In this document: positions 7,948 through 19,434 of the stretch, one piece after another
Position numbering within the stretch: position 1 is the stretch's first letter
Layout of the letters: each line of letters begins with the position of its first letter
Assembly: GCA_018268695.1 (NCBI GenBank)
Contig: JAFDWD010000548.1
Location: 1-31,757 of the forward strand
Length of the DNA stretch: 31,757 nt
DNA from: Actinomycetota bacterium
Lineage (GTDB): Bacteria > Actinomycetota > Thermoleophilia > Solirubrobacterales > 70-9
Direction of reading: 5' to 3'
The notes under the pieces: generated by a model
Databases searched by the model: none
Told to the model about the DNA's origin: nothing
Seen by the model: only the letters and a program-made list of their open reading frames with translations
Position numbers and translations under genes: made by a program

Positions 7948-9232
7948 CGGCCATCACCGCCTTCCTGCTGTCGATCGTCTCCGCGTACAGCTCCTGCAGC
8001 CGCTCGATGTGTCGGTCCATCGCGTAGGGCTCGTCGATCCCGGCGCGCAGTTTTTTCCACAGCTGCGGGCTCCCCGTCGCCTTCTCGATCGTGCGCGCCA
8101 GGCTCCAGGCGTCGCCGGCGCGGAAGTGGAGGCCGTCGACCCCGTCGCGAACTTTCTCCGCCATGCCGCCGACGTCGCTGCAGATGATCGGGCGACCGTG
8201 GAAGAACGCCTCCTGGATCACCAGCGGCGAGTTCTCCCACCAGATCGAGGGCACGATCACCCAGTGGAGGTCCTCCATCAGGCGCGACAGCTCGTCGTGG
8301 TCGTAGGGCCCGCGGAAGGTGACCCGATCGCGCAGCTCGGCGTGGCGCGCCGCGAAGGCAGCCTGGAACTCCTCGGTCTGCAGCTCGAGGTTCGCGCCGT
8401 TCAGCCAGAGGTGGGCTTTCGAGTCCGGCTCCAACATCCCCATCGCGTCGAGCATCACCTCGGCCCCCTTGAAGCGGCTGAGCTGGCCGAAGAAGCCGAT
8501 GTTGGTCGGCTCGCGCGACTGCCGCGGGGCGGGCGCCCGCTCGAGCGGCGCGAGGCGGCCGTACTCCTCGACTTCGATCCGCTCCTCCTCGATGCCCCAG
8601 CGCACGTACTTCTCCATCAGCTGGGCGCTCGGCGCGAGGAAGCGGTCGACGTTGGCGAAGTGGCCCTTGACGAAGCGTTCGCGCAGGAAGAAGGCCTGCG
8701 GGCTGAGCTCGGGAAAGCATTCGTTGCACCGGCGCGGCGAGGCTTCCGGACAGAGGTCGTCGTCGAAGGTCCGCACCATCTGGCCGTCGCGGTGACAGAT
8801 CGGCAGGAACTCGTGGAGCGTGTAGACGATCGCCGCGTCGGGGAGCACCCGACGGATCTGGCTGAGCAGGTCGACCCCGATGAAGTGGGTGTGCTGCAGG
8901 TGGACGACGTCGGGCCGCTGGGCGAGCAGGAAGTCGGTGAGATGGCGGGAGTAGAGCGCCTTGTCGCGCGAGGTCAGGGTGAAGAAGTCGAAGTGCTCGG
9001 TCTCGGTGAAGACGAAGTACTGGCCGGGGTCGCCGTTCACGGCGCTGAACGGGGTGCCGGGATGGGCGACGCGGCGGCGCGCGACGTTGGTCCCGATCCG
9101 GGCCAGCAGCAGCGGGTCGACGCCGGGCGTCTCCCGCATCCCCTCGTACAGCTCCAACGCGTAGGCCTCGGCGCCGCCGGGGTGCAGCGTCGGGTGGTTG
9201 TGCGCGACGAACAGCACACGCAGGTCGCTCAT
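7940..9232 (-). CDS. GT4-family glycosyltransferase
   Basis: 430 aa; ATG start with a GGAGAAGG ribosome site that overlaps the upstream stop (ATGA). Seen: the N-terminal VLFVAHNHPTLHPGGAEAYA is the classic GT4 opening. PDVVHLQHTHFIGVDLL and IVYTLHEFLPICHRDGQ follow. The C-lobe begins NIGFFGQLSRFKGAEVMLDA, and the donor-binding EX7E-like region is PSIWWENSPLVIQEAFFHG near residue 326, followed by RPIICSDVGGMAEKV. A CxxxxxxxxCNECFPEL stretch in the middle is Cys-rich and occurs in related GT4 enzymes. Known: GT4 is a retaining GT-B family. Inference: adds a retaining linkage to the glycan repeat unit. Confidence 0.88.
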   Translation of the reverse strand: MSDLRVLFVAHNHPTLHPGGAEAYALELYEGMRETPGVDPLLLARIGTNVARRRVAHPGTPFSAVNGDPGQYFVFTETEHFDFFTLTSRDKALYSRHLTDFLLAQRPDVVHLQHTHFIGVDLLSQIRRVLPDAAIVYTLHEFLPICHRDGQMVRTFDDDLCPEASPRRCNECFPELSPQAFFLRERFVKGHFANVDRFLAPSAQLMEKYVRWGIEEERIEVEEYGRLAPLERAPAPRQSREPTNIGFFGQLSRFKGAEVMLDAMGMLEPDSKAHLWLNGANLELQTEEFQAAFAARHAELRDRVTFRGPYDHDELSRLMEDLHWVIVPSIWWENSPLVIQEAFFHGRPIICSDVGGMAEKVRDGVDGLHFRAGDAWSLARTIEKATGSPQLWKKLRAGIDEPYAMDRHIERLQELYAETIDSRKAVMAGA

Positions 9233-9993
9233 CCTTCTCCTCTCGACTCGAACGCGAAGACCCGCACCAGATGGCGCTGGTCGGCGACTTTCCTCAGGTC
9301 CTCCTCCAACAGCGCCTCGACCGCGGCGTGGTCGGCCAGCCAGCGGTCGGCCGCGCGGGGGACGACGACGTATTCGGCGCCCGCCCGCCCGCGCTCGTGC
9401 AGCTCGACGATCGCGCTGGTCGAGTCGAGGCCCGACAGCGGCAGCGGCGTCGCCCGCAGGGGTGCCAAGGCGGCGACGAACGCGTCGGGGTGCTCGGCGA
9501 GCACGATCGACTCGGCGGCCGCGGGCAACAGCAGCTCGAGGTACTCGCGCAGCTGCTCGACCGAGGCCTGCGGCGGGCCCATCGGGGTCAGCAGCAACGA
9601 GGCGGTGGGTTCGAGGCCGAGGCTGAAGATCGAGCAGACCCCCGGTGCGTCTACCAGCAGCCGACCGTGGCCGCCGAGGTGGGCGGCGAGCCCCTCGTAG
9701 TAGTCGAGCCACCACTGCAGGGTCGCCGGGATCACCAGGTATTCGGCACCGCGCCGCCGCAGCTCCTCGAGTTCGCCGATCACGGTGGCGCCGTCGCGCG
9801 GGTGATGCCCGGCGTAGCCGCCGCTCCGCGACTGCGGGAAGTGGTCGGCCTGCAGCCCCGGCAGCTCGAGCATCGCCGCGTCCCCTTTGGCGGCGACGAG
9901 GACCGCCGAGCCGGCCGGCACGTTGGTGAGGACCGCCGTCTGCACGCGGCCGACCAGCTCCGCGTACTCGAGCTCGCTGAGCCGGGTGCTCAT
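9229..9993 (-). CDS. FPQ/GHHP-domain protein, two tandem copies
   Basis: 254 aa, ATG start in an ATGA overlap. It belongs to no family I can name. Seen: residues about 25-110 carry VLVAAKGDAAML, DHFPQSRSGGYAGHHPRD, ELRRRGAEYLVIP and WWLDYYEG. The same domain forms the C-termini of the next two genes upstream in the operon (9990-11417 and 11414-13885). A second, worn copy seems to follow in residues 160-245 (SIVLAEHPDAFVAAL, RGRAGAEYVVVPRAADRWL). There are no membrane helices or signal peptide. Inference: a detached accessory subunit that works with the GT2 enzymes that carry the same domain fused; catalysis is not excluded. The gene is certain from coupling and shared domain. Confidence 0.75.
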   Translation of the reverse strand: MSTRLSELEYAELVGRVQTAVLTNVPAGSAVLVAAKGDAAMLELPGLQADHFPQSRSGGYAGHHPRDGATVIGELEELRRRGAEYLVIPATLQWWLDYYEGLAAHLGGHGRLLVDAPGVCSIFSLGLEPTASLLLTPMGPPQASVEQLREYLELLLPAAAESIVLAEHPDAFVAALAPLRATPLPLSGLDSTSAIVELHERGRAGAEYVVVPRAADRWLADHAAVEALLEEDLRKVADQRHLVRVFAFESRGEG

Positions 9994-11417
9994 GCCGCCC
10001 TCCCGGCCAGCTCGAAGATCGTGCAGGCATCCCGGTCGGCGGCCGGATAGCGATCGCGGAGGTGGTCGGCGAAGCCCCGGTAGTGCTCGAGCCACCAGTA
10101 GGCGGTCGAGGGCAGGACCAGGTAGTCGGCCCCCGCCCGCCGTAGTCGCTCCAGCTCCGCGATCGCCTCCTCGCTGTCGCGCGGATGGTGGCCGAGGTAG
10201 CGGCCTTCAGGGTCCTGGGGGAAGTGGCCCGCGGGGCGGGCGCCAAGCGCGACCAGGGCGCGGTCGCCGCGGCTGACGACGAGGACGTCGGCGTCCCCGG
10301 GCACCGTCTCCTCGACCGCCTCGCGTACTCGATCGACCAGGCTGCGGTAGCCGAGCACGGCCGTCGGCTCGGGGAGGAACCGCTCCTGCAGCGTCCGCGC
10401 CTCGGCTTCGAGGCGGGTCGCCTCGGCGAGCAGGCCGGCGTGGTCGACGGCGACCCCGGTCGGCACCGGCAGCGGCAGCGCCGGCGGCGCGCTCGCGGCG
10501 AGCGCGGTGAGCCGCATCACCTCGGCGAGGAGATCGCCGACCTGGCGCGCGTAGGTCTCGAGCAGCCGCTCGCGCTCGGCCGCACGGCCGTCGTCGATGG
10601 CCGCGAGCAGCGGGGAGACGCTCAACCGCAGCGGGTAGGTCGCCGCGTACTCGACCTCGATCAGGCCGTCCTCGAGGTAGACCGACAGGTCGTCCCGACG
10701 GACCGCGTCGCGCCAGCGTTCGCGATAGAGGTCGACGCTTTGCGCGAAGCGATCGGAGCGCCCGCGCGAGGCCGACTCCAGGTGGACCACGACCGCCTCG
10801 TGGCAATAACGGACCTCTTCCCCGCGGGCTCCCGCCCGCAGGCAGAGGTCGATGTCCTCGAGCGAGTTGAGGTAGCCGCGATCGAAGCCCCCGAGCGCCT
10901 CGAAGGCCGCGCGTCGGACCAGCATGCAGGCGCCGGTCACCGCCTGCAGCGGGCGCGAGCGTTCGACCTCGGGCCGGTCCTCCGCGAACCCCGCGTAGAG
11001 GTTGTGCGGGTAGCCGCCCTGCCCGAAGACGACCCCCGCATGCTGGACCGCCCCGTTCGGGAAGACGAGCTTCGCGCCGACGATCGCCGCCGCGGGATGT
11101 TGCTCCGCGTGGGCAAGCATCGCCTCCAGCCAGCCCGGGCGCGGTTCGGTGTCGTTGTTGAGGAATACCAGCGCCTTGCCGTCCGCCGCCGCGGCGCCCG
11201 CGTTGCAGGCCGCGCCGAAGCCGACGTTGCGCGCCAGGGAGACGACGCGGATCCGCTCGCCGTAGCCGGCCAGGAGAGCCGCCGTCCCGTCCGGCGAGGC
11301 GTCGTCGACGACGATCGCCTCGCAGTCCACCGGCATGGTCGGCAAGAGCGCCTCGAGGCAGCGCGCGGTCAGGCCGGCGCGGCCATGGACCGGGACGATC
11401 ACCGAGGCCCGCGTCAC
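9990..11417 (-). CDS. GT2 glycosyltransferase with C-terminal FPQ/GHHP domain
   Basis: 475 aa from a GTG that overlaps the upstream TGA (GTGA). Seen: ASVIVPVHGRAGLTARCLEA at the N-terminus, IVVDDASPDGT, the nucleotide-binding LVFLNNDTEPRPGWLEAML, and the catalytic-base region LNSLEDIDLCLRAGARGEE place residues 1-230 in GT2. A helical linker follows. Residues about 370-475 are the FPQ/GHHP domain (VLVVSRGDRALVAL, GHFPQDPEGRYLGHHPRD, GADYLVLPSTAYWWL). Known: GT2 enzymes of this rhamnosyl/galactosyl-like type build surface polysaccharides. Inference: cytoplasmic transferase; the C-terminal domain may recruit partners or modify the chain. Confidence 0.88.
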   Translation of the reverse strand: MTRASVIVPVHGRAGLTARCLEALLPTMPVDCEAIVVDDASPDGTAALLAGYGERIRVVSLARNVGFGAACNAGAAAADGKALVFLNNDTEPRPGWLEAMLAHAEQHPAAAIVGAKLVFPNGAVQHAGVVFGQGGYPHNLYAGFAEDRPEVERSRPLQAVTGACMLVRRAAFEALGGFDRGYLNSLEDIDLCLRAGARGEEVRYCHEAVVVHLESASRGRSDRFAQSVDLYRERWRDAVRRDDLSVYLEDGLIEVEYAATYPLRLSVSPLLAAIDDGRAAERERLLETYARQVGDLLAEVMRLTALAASAPPALPLPVPTGVAVDHAGLLAEATRLEAEARTLQERFLPEPTAVLGYRSLVDRVREAVEETVPGDADVLVVSRGDRALVALGARPAGHFPQDPEGRYLGHHPRDSEEAIAELERLRRAGADYLVLPSTAYWWLEHYRGFADHLRDRYPAADRDACTIFELAGRAA

Positions 11418-13881
11418 GCCGGCACCTCCGCGTTCTCCTCGAGCAGGTAGATGTCGCCGCCCCGCTCGTCGGAGTGGACCGCCTGGTAGCGCGCTTCGAG
11501 GTGCGCATGGAAGTCCTCGTAGTGGCGCAGCCACCAGCGGTAGGTGGGCGGCACGACGAGATAGCGCGCGCCGCCCGCCCGCAACCGCTCGAGATGGGCG
11601 ATCGCCTCTCCCGAATCGGCCGGATGATGCCCCGCCCAGCCGCCCGACGCCGCCTGCGGGAAATGACGGGCGCGACGGCCGTCGAGCGCCAGCAGCGCAT
11701 CGTCGCCGCGGGTGACGACGAGCACGTCGGCGTCGTCGGGGACGTTGGCGACGACCGCCTCGCGCAGGTGCTGGGTCTCGCGTTCGTAGCGGGGATTCGG
11801 TCGCCGCCCGTAGGGCTGCCAGTCGCGGCCCCACTTCTCCGCGTAGCGCGACTGGTTGGCGCGCAGGATCCGGCCGTACTCGCCGCCGGCGACGAGCTTG
11901 CCGAACGAGGCTTCGCCGAAGTGGTGGACGACGACGTCCTCGACGCAGCGCTGTTGGTAGCCGGCGGCGCGGGCGCGGTCGGCGTAGTCGTCGTCCTCCA
12001 AGAGGCCGACCTCGTAGCGCTCGTCGAGCGGGCCGAGGCGGAGGAAGGTCTCGCGTCGCAGGGCGAGGCAGTACATCGCCGGAGAGCGCAGCTCCAGCCA
12101 GTCGCCGGCGAACTCGTCGGCGCGGCGGGCGGCGAAGTCGAGGAACTCGCCCCAGCGCCGATAGTCGGTCTCGATCTCGGCCTCGTTGCCGATCCGGTTG
12201 GTCACCGGCCCGACCAGGCCGACCTCGGGATTGCGCAGGTGGGCGATCAGGCGGGGGAGCCAACCCGGCGGCACCATCGTGTCGTTGTTCAACAGGACCA
12301 GGTGCTCGCCCCCGGCCAGCCCGAGACCCTGGTTGCAGGCCGAGGCGAAGCCGGTGTTGCGGCCGTTGAGGAGGACGCGGACGCGGGCATCGGCGACGGC
12401 CAGCCGGGTCAGGTACTCCGGGGTGCCGTCGTTCGAGCCGTTGTCGACGACGATCAGCTCGAGGTCGACGTCGCCGCCATGGGCGAGCACGGTCTCCAGG
12501 CAGAGCCGGTTGAAGGGCAGGCCGCCGTAGGTGACGACGACGATGCTGGCACTGCCGGGGCCGAGGCGGGGCGGCTCGTCCCACCGCTGCGCGGCAGGCT
12601 GCCGGGCGGCGGTGAGGACCGTCGCCGGCGCCAGGCGGGTCGGCCGGCGCGAGACCGGTTCGAGCACCAGGTCGCGGGGGAAGACGGTGTCGGGACGGCG
12701 CGGGCGGGGCGCCTGTGGATGGATGTCGAGGTGCTCGAGCATCGCGCCGAGGACGACCGCGTGGTCGAAGTACTCGCGGGCGAGGTCGCGCGCCGCCCAG
12801 CTGTGGATCGAGTAGTCGGCGTCGACCCGTTCGATCGCCTCAACCGCGCCCGCGGGCGAGTCGAAGGCGAGCAGGCCGGCGCCGGTCGGCAGCGCCGCGC
12901 CGAAGCCGGTGTCCTGGGTGACGACCGGGCGGCCGGAGGCGAGATAGGTGGCGCTGCGGTCGCTGAACCAGCCGGTCCGCAGGCGCACGTTCTGGTCCTT
13001 GGCGACGGTGAACTCGCCCCGCGAGGCGCCGAGGTAATCGCGGTAGGTGTCGATCCCGCGCGAGACCTCGAGCCCGTCGCGGACCCGCCAGCCGTGGGCA
13101 CGCAGAAGCTCGCGGTGGGCGTCCTCGCAGCTGCTCAGGGCCAGCTCGAAGGACGCCCCGGAGCGGGCGGGCAGATCCAGGTGCTTGAGGAACTCGGTGT
13201 GCTTGCTCCAGGTGTAGCGCTCGCCGGAGAAGGTGACGTCGCGCCACTCCTGGCGCCAGTTGCCGACCGTCGTGTAGAGGTCGGCGGGGTGGGCGCCGCG
13301 GTCGGGCCAGAGGTCGAGGACGACCGGCTGGCGGGTGGGGACGAAGGGGAAGCGATCCTGGGTCGGCAGGCCACAGTCCTCCCCACCCCAGTTCTCGGCG
13401 AAGGTGAAGAAGGCGGAGTGGGGCTCGAGGAACTCGATCGTCTCGGGCACGCCGCGATGGAGCTCCAGCTGCAGCTGCACCGGATCGGTCTCCAGGTAGA
13501 CGAGCCGTCCGCCGGCGCCGAGCTCGGGCAGCGGCTGGGTGCCACCGTGGAGGTTCAGCAGCAGGTCGGCGGAGCCGTAGAGCCGCTCCAACTCGAGCTC
13601 GCTCATGCCGAAGCAGCTGCCGTCGTCGTGGAGGGCGCGGAAGGCCCAGCGATCGGCGAGCCCGAAGCGGCGCATGATCGCGGCGATGTACTCCGCCGCC
13701 AGCGCCGAGCTGTCGTCGTCCTTGTCCGTCATCAGCATCGACGGCGTCCGCGCGTGCGTCTCGACGTAGTAGGCGTCGCACCCGAGCCGCTCGAAGCCGA
13801 GCAGGTAGTGGAGGTTCTGCCAGACGACGCCGGCCACCGGCATCTTGCTCATCATCCCGAGCACCACGACCTTGGGACGCC

Positions 13882-13885
<4 letters not shown>
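11414..13885 (-). CDS. Three-domain transferase: GT-B-like + GT2 + FPQ/GHHP
   Basis: 823 aa, ATG start in ATGA overlap with the ABC gene. Seen: residues 1-385 are a fourth copy of the GT-B-like family (VVWQNLHYLLGFERLGCDAY; WFSDRSATYLASGRPVVTQD near 310; TGFGAALPTGAGLLAF). From about 447 a GT2 domain follows: ASIVVVTYGGLPFNRLCLET, LIVVDNGSNDGTPEYL, HLVLLNNDTMVPPGWLPRL, VGLLEDDDYADRARAAGY. Residues about 700-823 are the FPQ/GHHP domain (VLVVTRGDDALLALD, HFPQAASGGWAGHHPADS, YLVVPPTYRWWL). Inference: two transfer steps made by one polypeptide, possibly for consecutive sugars. The frame is uninterrupted, so the fusion is genuine rather than a sequencing artefact of two genes. Confidence 0.88.
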
Positions 13886-15815
<1,930 letters not shown>

Positions 15816-15819
<4 letters not shown>

Positions 15820-18368
15820 CGCCGCTCCTCGCTCTCGAGGCGGCGGCCGGGGAACTGTGACCCCGGCCATTCGATCGAGGCACTGACCGCGATCCTGGTC
15901 GCCGTCGCCGTGCCCTCTAAGGCCAAGGCGAGGACGAATGCGATCGCGAGGCCGAGCGCGACCGCCGGCCCCGGCCGCTGCTGGAGGACGGCGAACGCCG
16001 TGAGGACGGCGAGGGCGCCGACGACGGTCGCGCCCGTGAGCGTCGCCCGCGGCCAGATCCTCACCCGCATGAGCTGGCGACCGTGGCCGTGCTCCTCGAC
16101 CACCGTGCGCAGCCTGACCCCGCCCAGGGCTCCGGCGCGCAGGTCGAGGTCCCACCGGTCGAAGGGGCCGCCGCTGCGGACCAGTCCGCCGCGGGCCCCG
16201 AGGCCCTCCTCGAGCTGCTCGACCCACTCCTTCGGGGTGACCCAGCGCTCGCTCCAGATCGCGATCGTGCGCGGCCGCGGCAGGCTCGGGCGCGCGGGGG
16301 CGCGACGGCGCCAGGGCGAGAGGCCGTTGCGCAGTCGTCCGGCGAGCCGGGCGGCGGGCTGCAGGAGGAAGAGGAGCGTCGTCAGGTCGCGCTTGCGCAG
16401 CGTCTCCAGCCGCGAGCTGCCGGGCGTCATCGGGTGCGCCCGCCAACCGTTCGCGACCGCGCCGGCGAAGATCCAGCCGGCGACAAGGAGGAACGGGACC
16501 ACAGCCACGAACAGCGGCGGCCACAGCAACCCGAAGGCGGAGACGACCGCGAGCGCGGCCGCCAGGATCAGTCCCTCCGGGCCGCCGAGGATCCCCCGCA
16601 TCGCCGAGGGCGAGTCGTAGACGGACTGGAAGAGGTCGCTCCCCCACTTCCCATAACGGACCTGGGCGTTCCGTCGCCCGGCCACGACCGGCGCCTCGTA
16701 GATCCGCCCCGACCAACGGGAGGCGCCGAACCGGTTGTAGCGGCTCGGCCACTTCCGCTCCAGGAGGGCCTCGGCCTTGCCGTACCCGCACTGCTGGCGC
16801 AGATAGCGCCGCACCGATTTGCGCCGGCGGTGCATGACCACGGCGCCGGGGCTGAAGCCGAGGCGATGGCCGCTCTTCTGCAGGCGCCAGCAGAGGTCGA
16901 CGTCGTCGCCGGCCACCCGGAAGCGCGGGTCGAAGCCGCCGATCGAGCGCAGGACGTCGCGGCGGAAGGCCATGTTGCAGCCGGGCACGTGCTCGGCCTC
17001 GCTGTCGGAGACGAGGACGTGGATCGGGCCGCCCGGGGCGGCGGCGACACATTCGGCGACGAAGCCGTCGTCGTCGGGCGGGACGTTCGGTCCGCCGACC
17101 CCGGCATAGACGCCGCGGCGGATCTGGTCGGCGATGAAGAGCAACCAGTCGCGGTCGGGGAAGGCGTCGTCGTCGAGGAAGGCGACGATCTCCCCCCGCG
17201 CCGCCTCGATGCCGACGTTGCGGGCGTGCCCGAGGCCGCGATGCGCCGTCTCGATGACCTGCGTCCCGTGGGCGCGGGCGATCTCCGCCGAGCCGTCGCC
17301 GCCACCGTCGACGACGACGATCAGCTCGAAATCGGGGTAGTTCAGGGCCGCGGCGCCGGCGAGGCACTCGCCCAGCGTCGTCGCCCCGTTGTGGGTGCAG
17401 ACGACCACGCTCACCGTCGGCCAGCCGCCGTCGTCCTCGAACGGGGCGGCGGCGTAGGCGCGGCTCATCGCCGCCAGCGCCGGCTTCGGTTCGCGCTCGC
17501 GGTCGACCACGCCGAAGTCCCAGTCGAGCACGTCGTGGCCGCCGCGATGCCATTCGTCGGTCCAGGCGAAGACGAAGGTCCCCGCCGCACCGGCGGCGAA
17601 GGCGCGGCGGAGCTGCCAGTCGAGCGCCCGGGCCTGCCCCTCTTCGCCGTTGCGCCGGCTGTCGAGCCCGACCTCGGTCAGGAGCAGCGGGCGGTCGCCG
17701 GAGAGGTTCTGCAGGCGGTTCAGGTAGTCGGCATAGTCGTGCTCGTCCTCGAGGTACACGTTGAACGCGGCGAGATCGAGGAAGGGCAGCTCGAGGTACT
17801 CGGTCGAGGGGTAGTTGACGTAGGTGACGAGCCCGTCCGGATCGGCCTCCTTGGCGGCGTGGAAGAGGCGCTCGATGAAGCGCTCGACCGCGCGCTTGCC
17901 GTGCCAGCGGACGATCGCGGCGGGGATCTCGTTGCCGACCGAGTAGCAGAGGATCGCCGGGTGGGCCTCGCAGCGTGCCACCTCCTCCCCCAGGCGGCGG
18001 GCGATCTCGCGGGCGCGCCTGGGCTCTTCGAGGAACGCCAGGTGCTGCTCCCAGGCCAGGCCGACCATGACCCGGAGGCCGTGCTCGAGTGCCGCGTCGA
18101 GCAACCACGTCGGGGGGCACTCGTAAGTCCGCAGCGAGTTGACGCCGGCGGCCGCCATCGCGGCGAAGTCCGCCTCGACCCGGGCGGGCGCCGGGAACGC
18201 CGAGTCCGCGATCGGCCGGAAGGTTCCGTAGGTGACCCCCCGGGCGTGGAACTTCTCGGCGCCGAGCAGGAGCGACCGACCGCTGGTGCGGAAACGATTC
18301 GTCTGGATCTGAGGGTCGAGAACCGTGGTCGCTCGTCTCCACAGGCTTCGAGGGTGGCCGGGGCGCAA
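15816..18368 (-). CDS. Glycoside hydrolase (GH2/GH5-like barrel) fused to membrane GT2
   Basis: 850 aa, first gene of the 18-kb operon, from a TTG; no clear Shine-Dalgarno and no better ATG/GTG nearby, so the start is uncertain. Seen: residues 30-300 form a hydrolase-like barrel (FHARGVTYGTFRP, GVNSLRTYECPPTWLLDAA) with CYSVGNEIP near 144 (acid/base Glu) and LLLTEVGLDS near 231 (nucleophile Glu). From about 318 a GT2 domain has VSVVVCTHNGATTLGECL, VAFLDDDAFPDRDWLL, VAGDDVDLCWRLQKSGHRLG and QQCGYGKAEALLERKWPS. Four or more hydrophobic segments follow at about 600-640 and 776-820. Inference: a membrane-anchored enzyme that could trim and extend the same glycan. Both hydrolase Glu residues appear present. 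Confidence 0.85.
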
Positions 18369-18478
18369 ATCAAGTTAGAGGCGCTTTCCAAAACTTTGGA
18401 CAGATATCCTCATCGTTTTTGGGGATCTCTCGTCCGCAATCTTGTTGGCGCTCCTTTGACCTCCTACATTCGGCGCGA
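18369..18478. promoter_or_regulatory. Divergent promoter region, glycan operon and epimerase
   Basis: 110 bp between divergent starts, more AT-rich than its flanks. Plus strand: TTGTTG at 18442-18447, a 17-bp spacer, then TACATT at 18465-18470. The last base of that hexamer is 8 bp before the epimerase ATG, so a transcript would be leaderless; there is no Shine-Dalgarno there, which agrees. An inverted repeat TCCAAAACTTTGGA (18387-18400, 6-bp arms) could be an operator reading both ways. For the minus-strand operon no convincing -35/-10 pair was found. Promoter calls are pattern-based only. Confidence 0.4.
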
Positions 18479-19429
18479 ATGAGATCCCTGGTCACCGGCG
18501 GCGCAGGCTTCATCGGCTCGAATCTGGTCGACGCGCTGGTCGCGCGGGGCGACGAGGTGACGATCGTCGACAACCTGACGACCGGCAGGCGGGAGAACCT
18601 CGACCAGGCCTTGGCCGCCGGCGCCGACCTGGTCGAGCTGGACATCCGCGACCGCGAGGGACTGATGGCCACGGTCGCCGCCGTCGCACCGGAGCGCCTC
18701 TTCCACCTCGCGGCCCAGATCGACGTCCGCAAGTCGGTGGCCGACCCGGCATTCGACGCGTCGATCAACGTCGACGGCACGGCGAACGTCCTCGAGGCGG
18801 TGCGGGGGACCCGCGTGCCGCGCCTGATCTTCGCCTCGACCGGCGGCGCGATCTACGGCGAGGGCGAGGGTCGCGACCTGCCGCTGCGCGAGGAAACGGA
18901 GGTCGCGCCGCTCTCCCCCTACGGCCAGAGCAAGCAGGCGGCCGAGCTCTACCTCGGGCTCTACGAGCGCCTCTACGGGATCTCCTCGGTCTGCCTGCGG
19001 CTCGGCAACGTCTACGGCCCCCGCCAGGACCCGCTCGGCGAGGCCGGCGTGATCGCGATCTTCTGCGGGGCGCTGCGGGCCGGCACCCGGCCGATCGTCT
19101 TCGGCGACGGCCTGCAGACGCGCGACTACATCTTCGTCGGCGATGTGGTCGCGGCGATGTTGGCCGCCGCCGACTCGCGGGCGAGCGGGCCGATCAACGT
19201 CGGCACCGGGATCGAGACGGACGTCCTGTCGCTCGTGCGCGCTCTCGCCGATCTCGAGGAGCGTCCGTTCGAGCCCGAGTTCGCGCCACCCCGGACCGGC
19301 GAGGTCCAGCGGATCACGATCGACCCCTCCCGCGCGGCGGCGAAGCTCGGCTGGCGCCCCCGGACCGGTCTCGCAGAGGGTCTCGAACTGACCCTCGATT
19401 CGCTCGGCGCCCCTGACGCCGTGCTCTGA
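18479..19429 (+). CDS. NAD-dependent epimerase/dehydratase (GalE-like)
   Basis: 316 aa from ATG at 18479; the frame opens 60 bases earlier but the dinucleotide-binding motif begins right at this start (MRSLVTGGAGFIGSNLVDAL). Seen: GxxGxxG motif, DIRDREGLM, FHLAAQIDVRKSV, FASTGGAIYGEGEG and the catalytic YGQSK (YxxxK) with upstream Ser/Thr, then LRLGNVYGPRQDP and PINVGTGIETDV. Known: extended short-chain dehydrogenases that epimerise or dehydrate nucleotide sugars, most like UDP-glucose 4-epimerases. Inference: supplies a nucleotide-sugar donor (for example UDP-Gal) to the divergently transcribed glycan cluster. A promoter 8 bp upstream suggests leaderless expression. dTDP-glucose dehydratase is less likely. 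Confidence 0.88.
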   Translation: MRSLVTGGAGFIGSNLVDALVARGDEVTIVDNLTTGRRENLDQALAAGADLVELDIRDREGLMATVAAVAPERLFHLAAQIDVRKSVADPAFDASINVDGTANVLEAVRGTRVPRLIFASTGGAIYGEGEGRDLPLREETEVAPLSPYGQSKQAAELYLGLYERLYGISSVCLRLGNVYGPRQDPLGEAGVIAIFCGALRAGTRPIVFGDGLQTRDYIFVGDVVAAMLAAADSRASGPINVGTGIETDVLSLVRALADLEERPFEPEFAPPRTGEVQRITIDPSRAAAKLGWRPRTGLAEGLELTLDSLGAPDAVL

Positions 19430-19434
19430 ACCTC

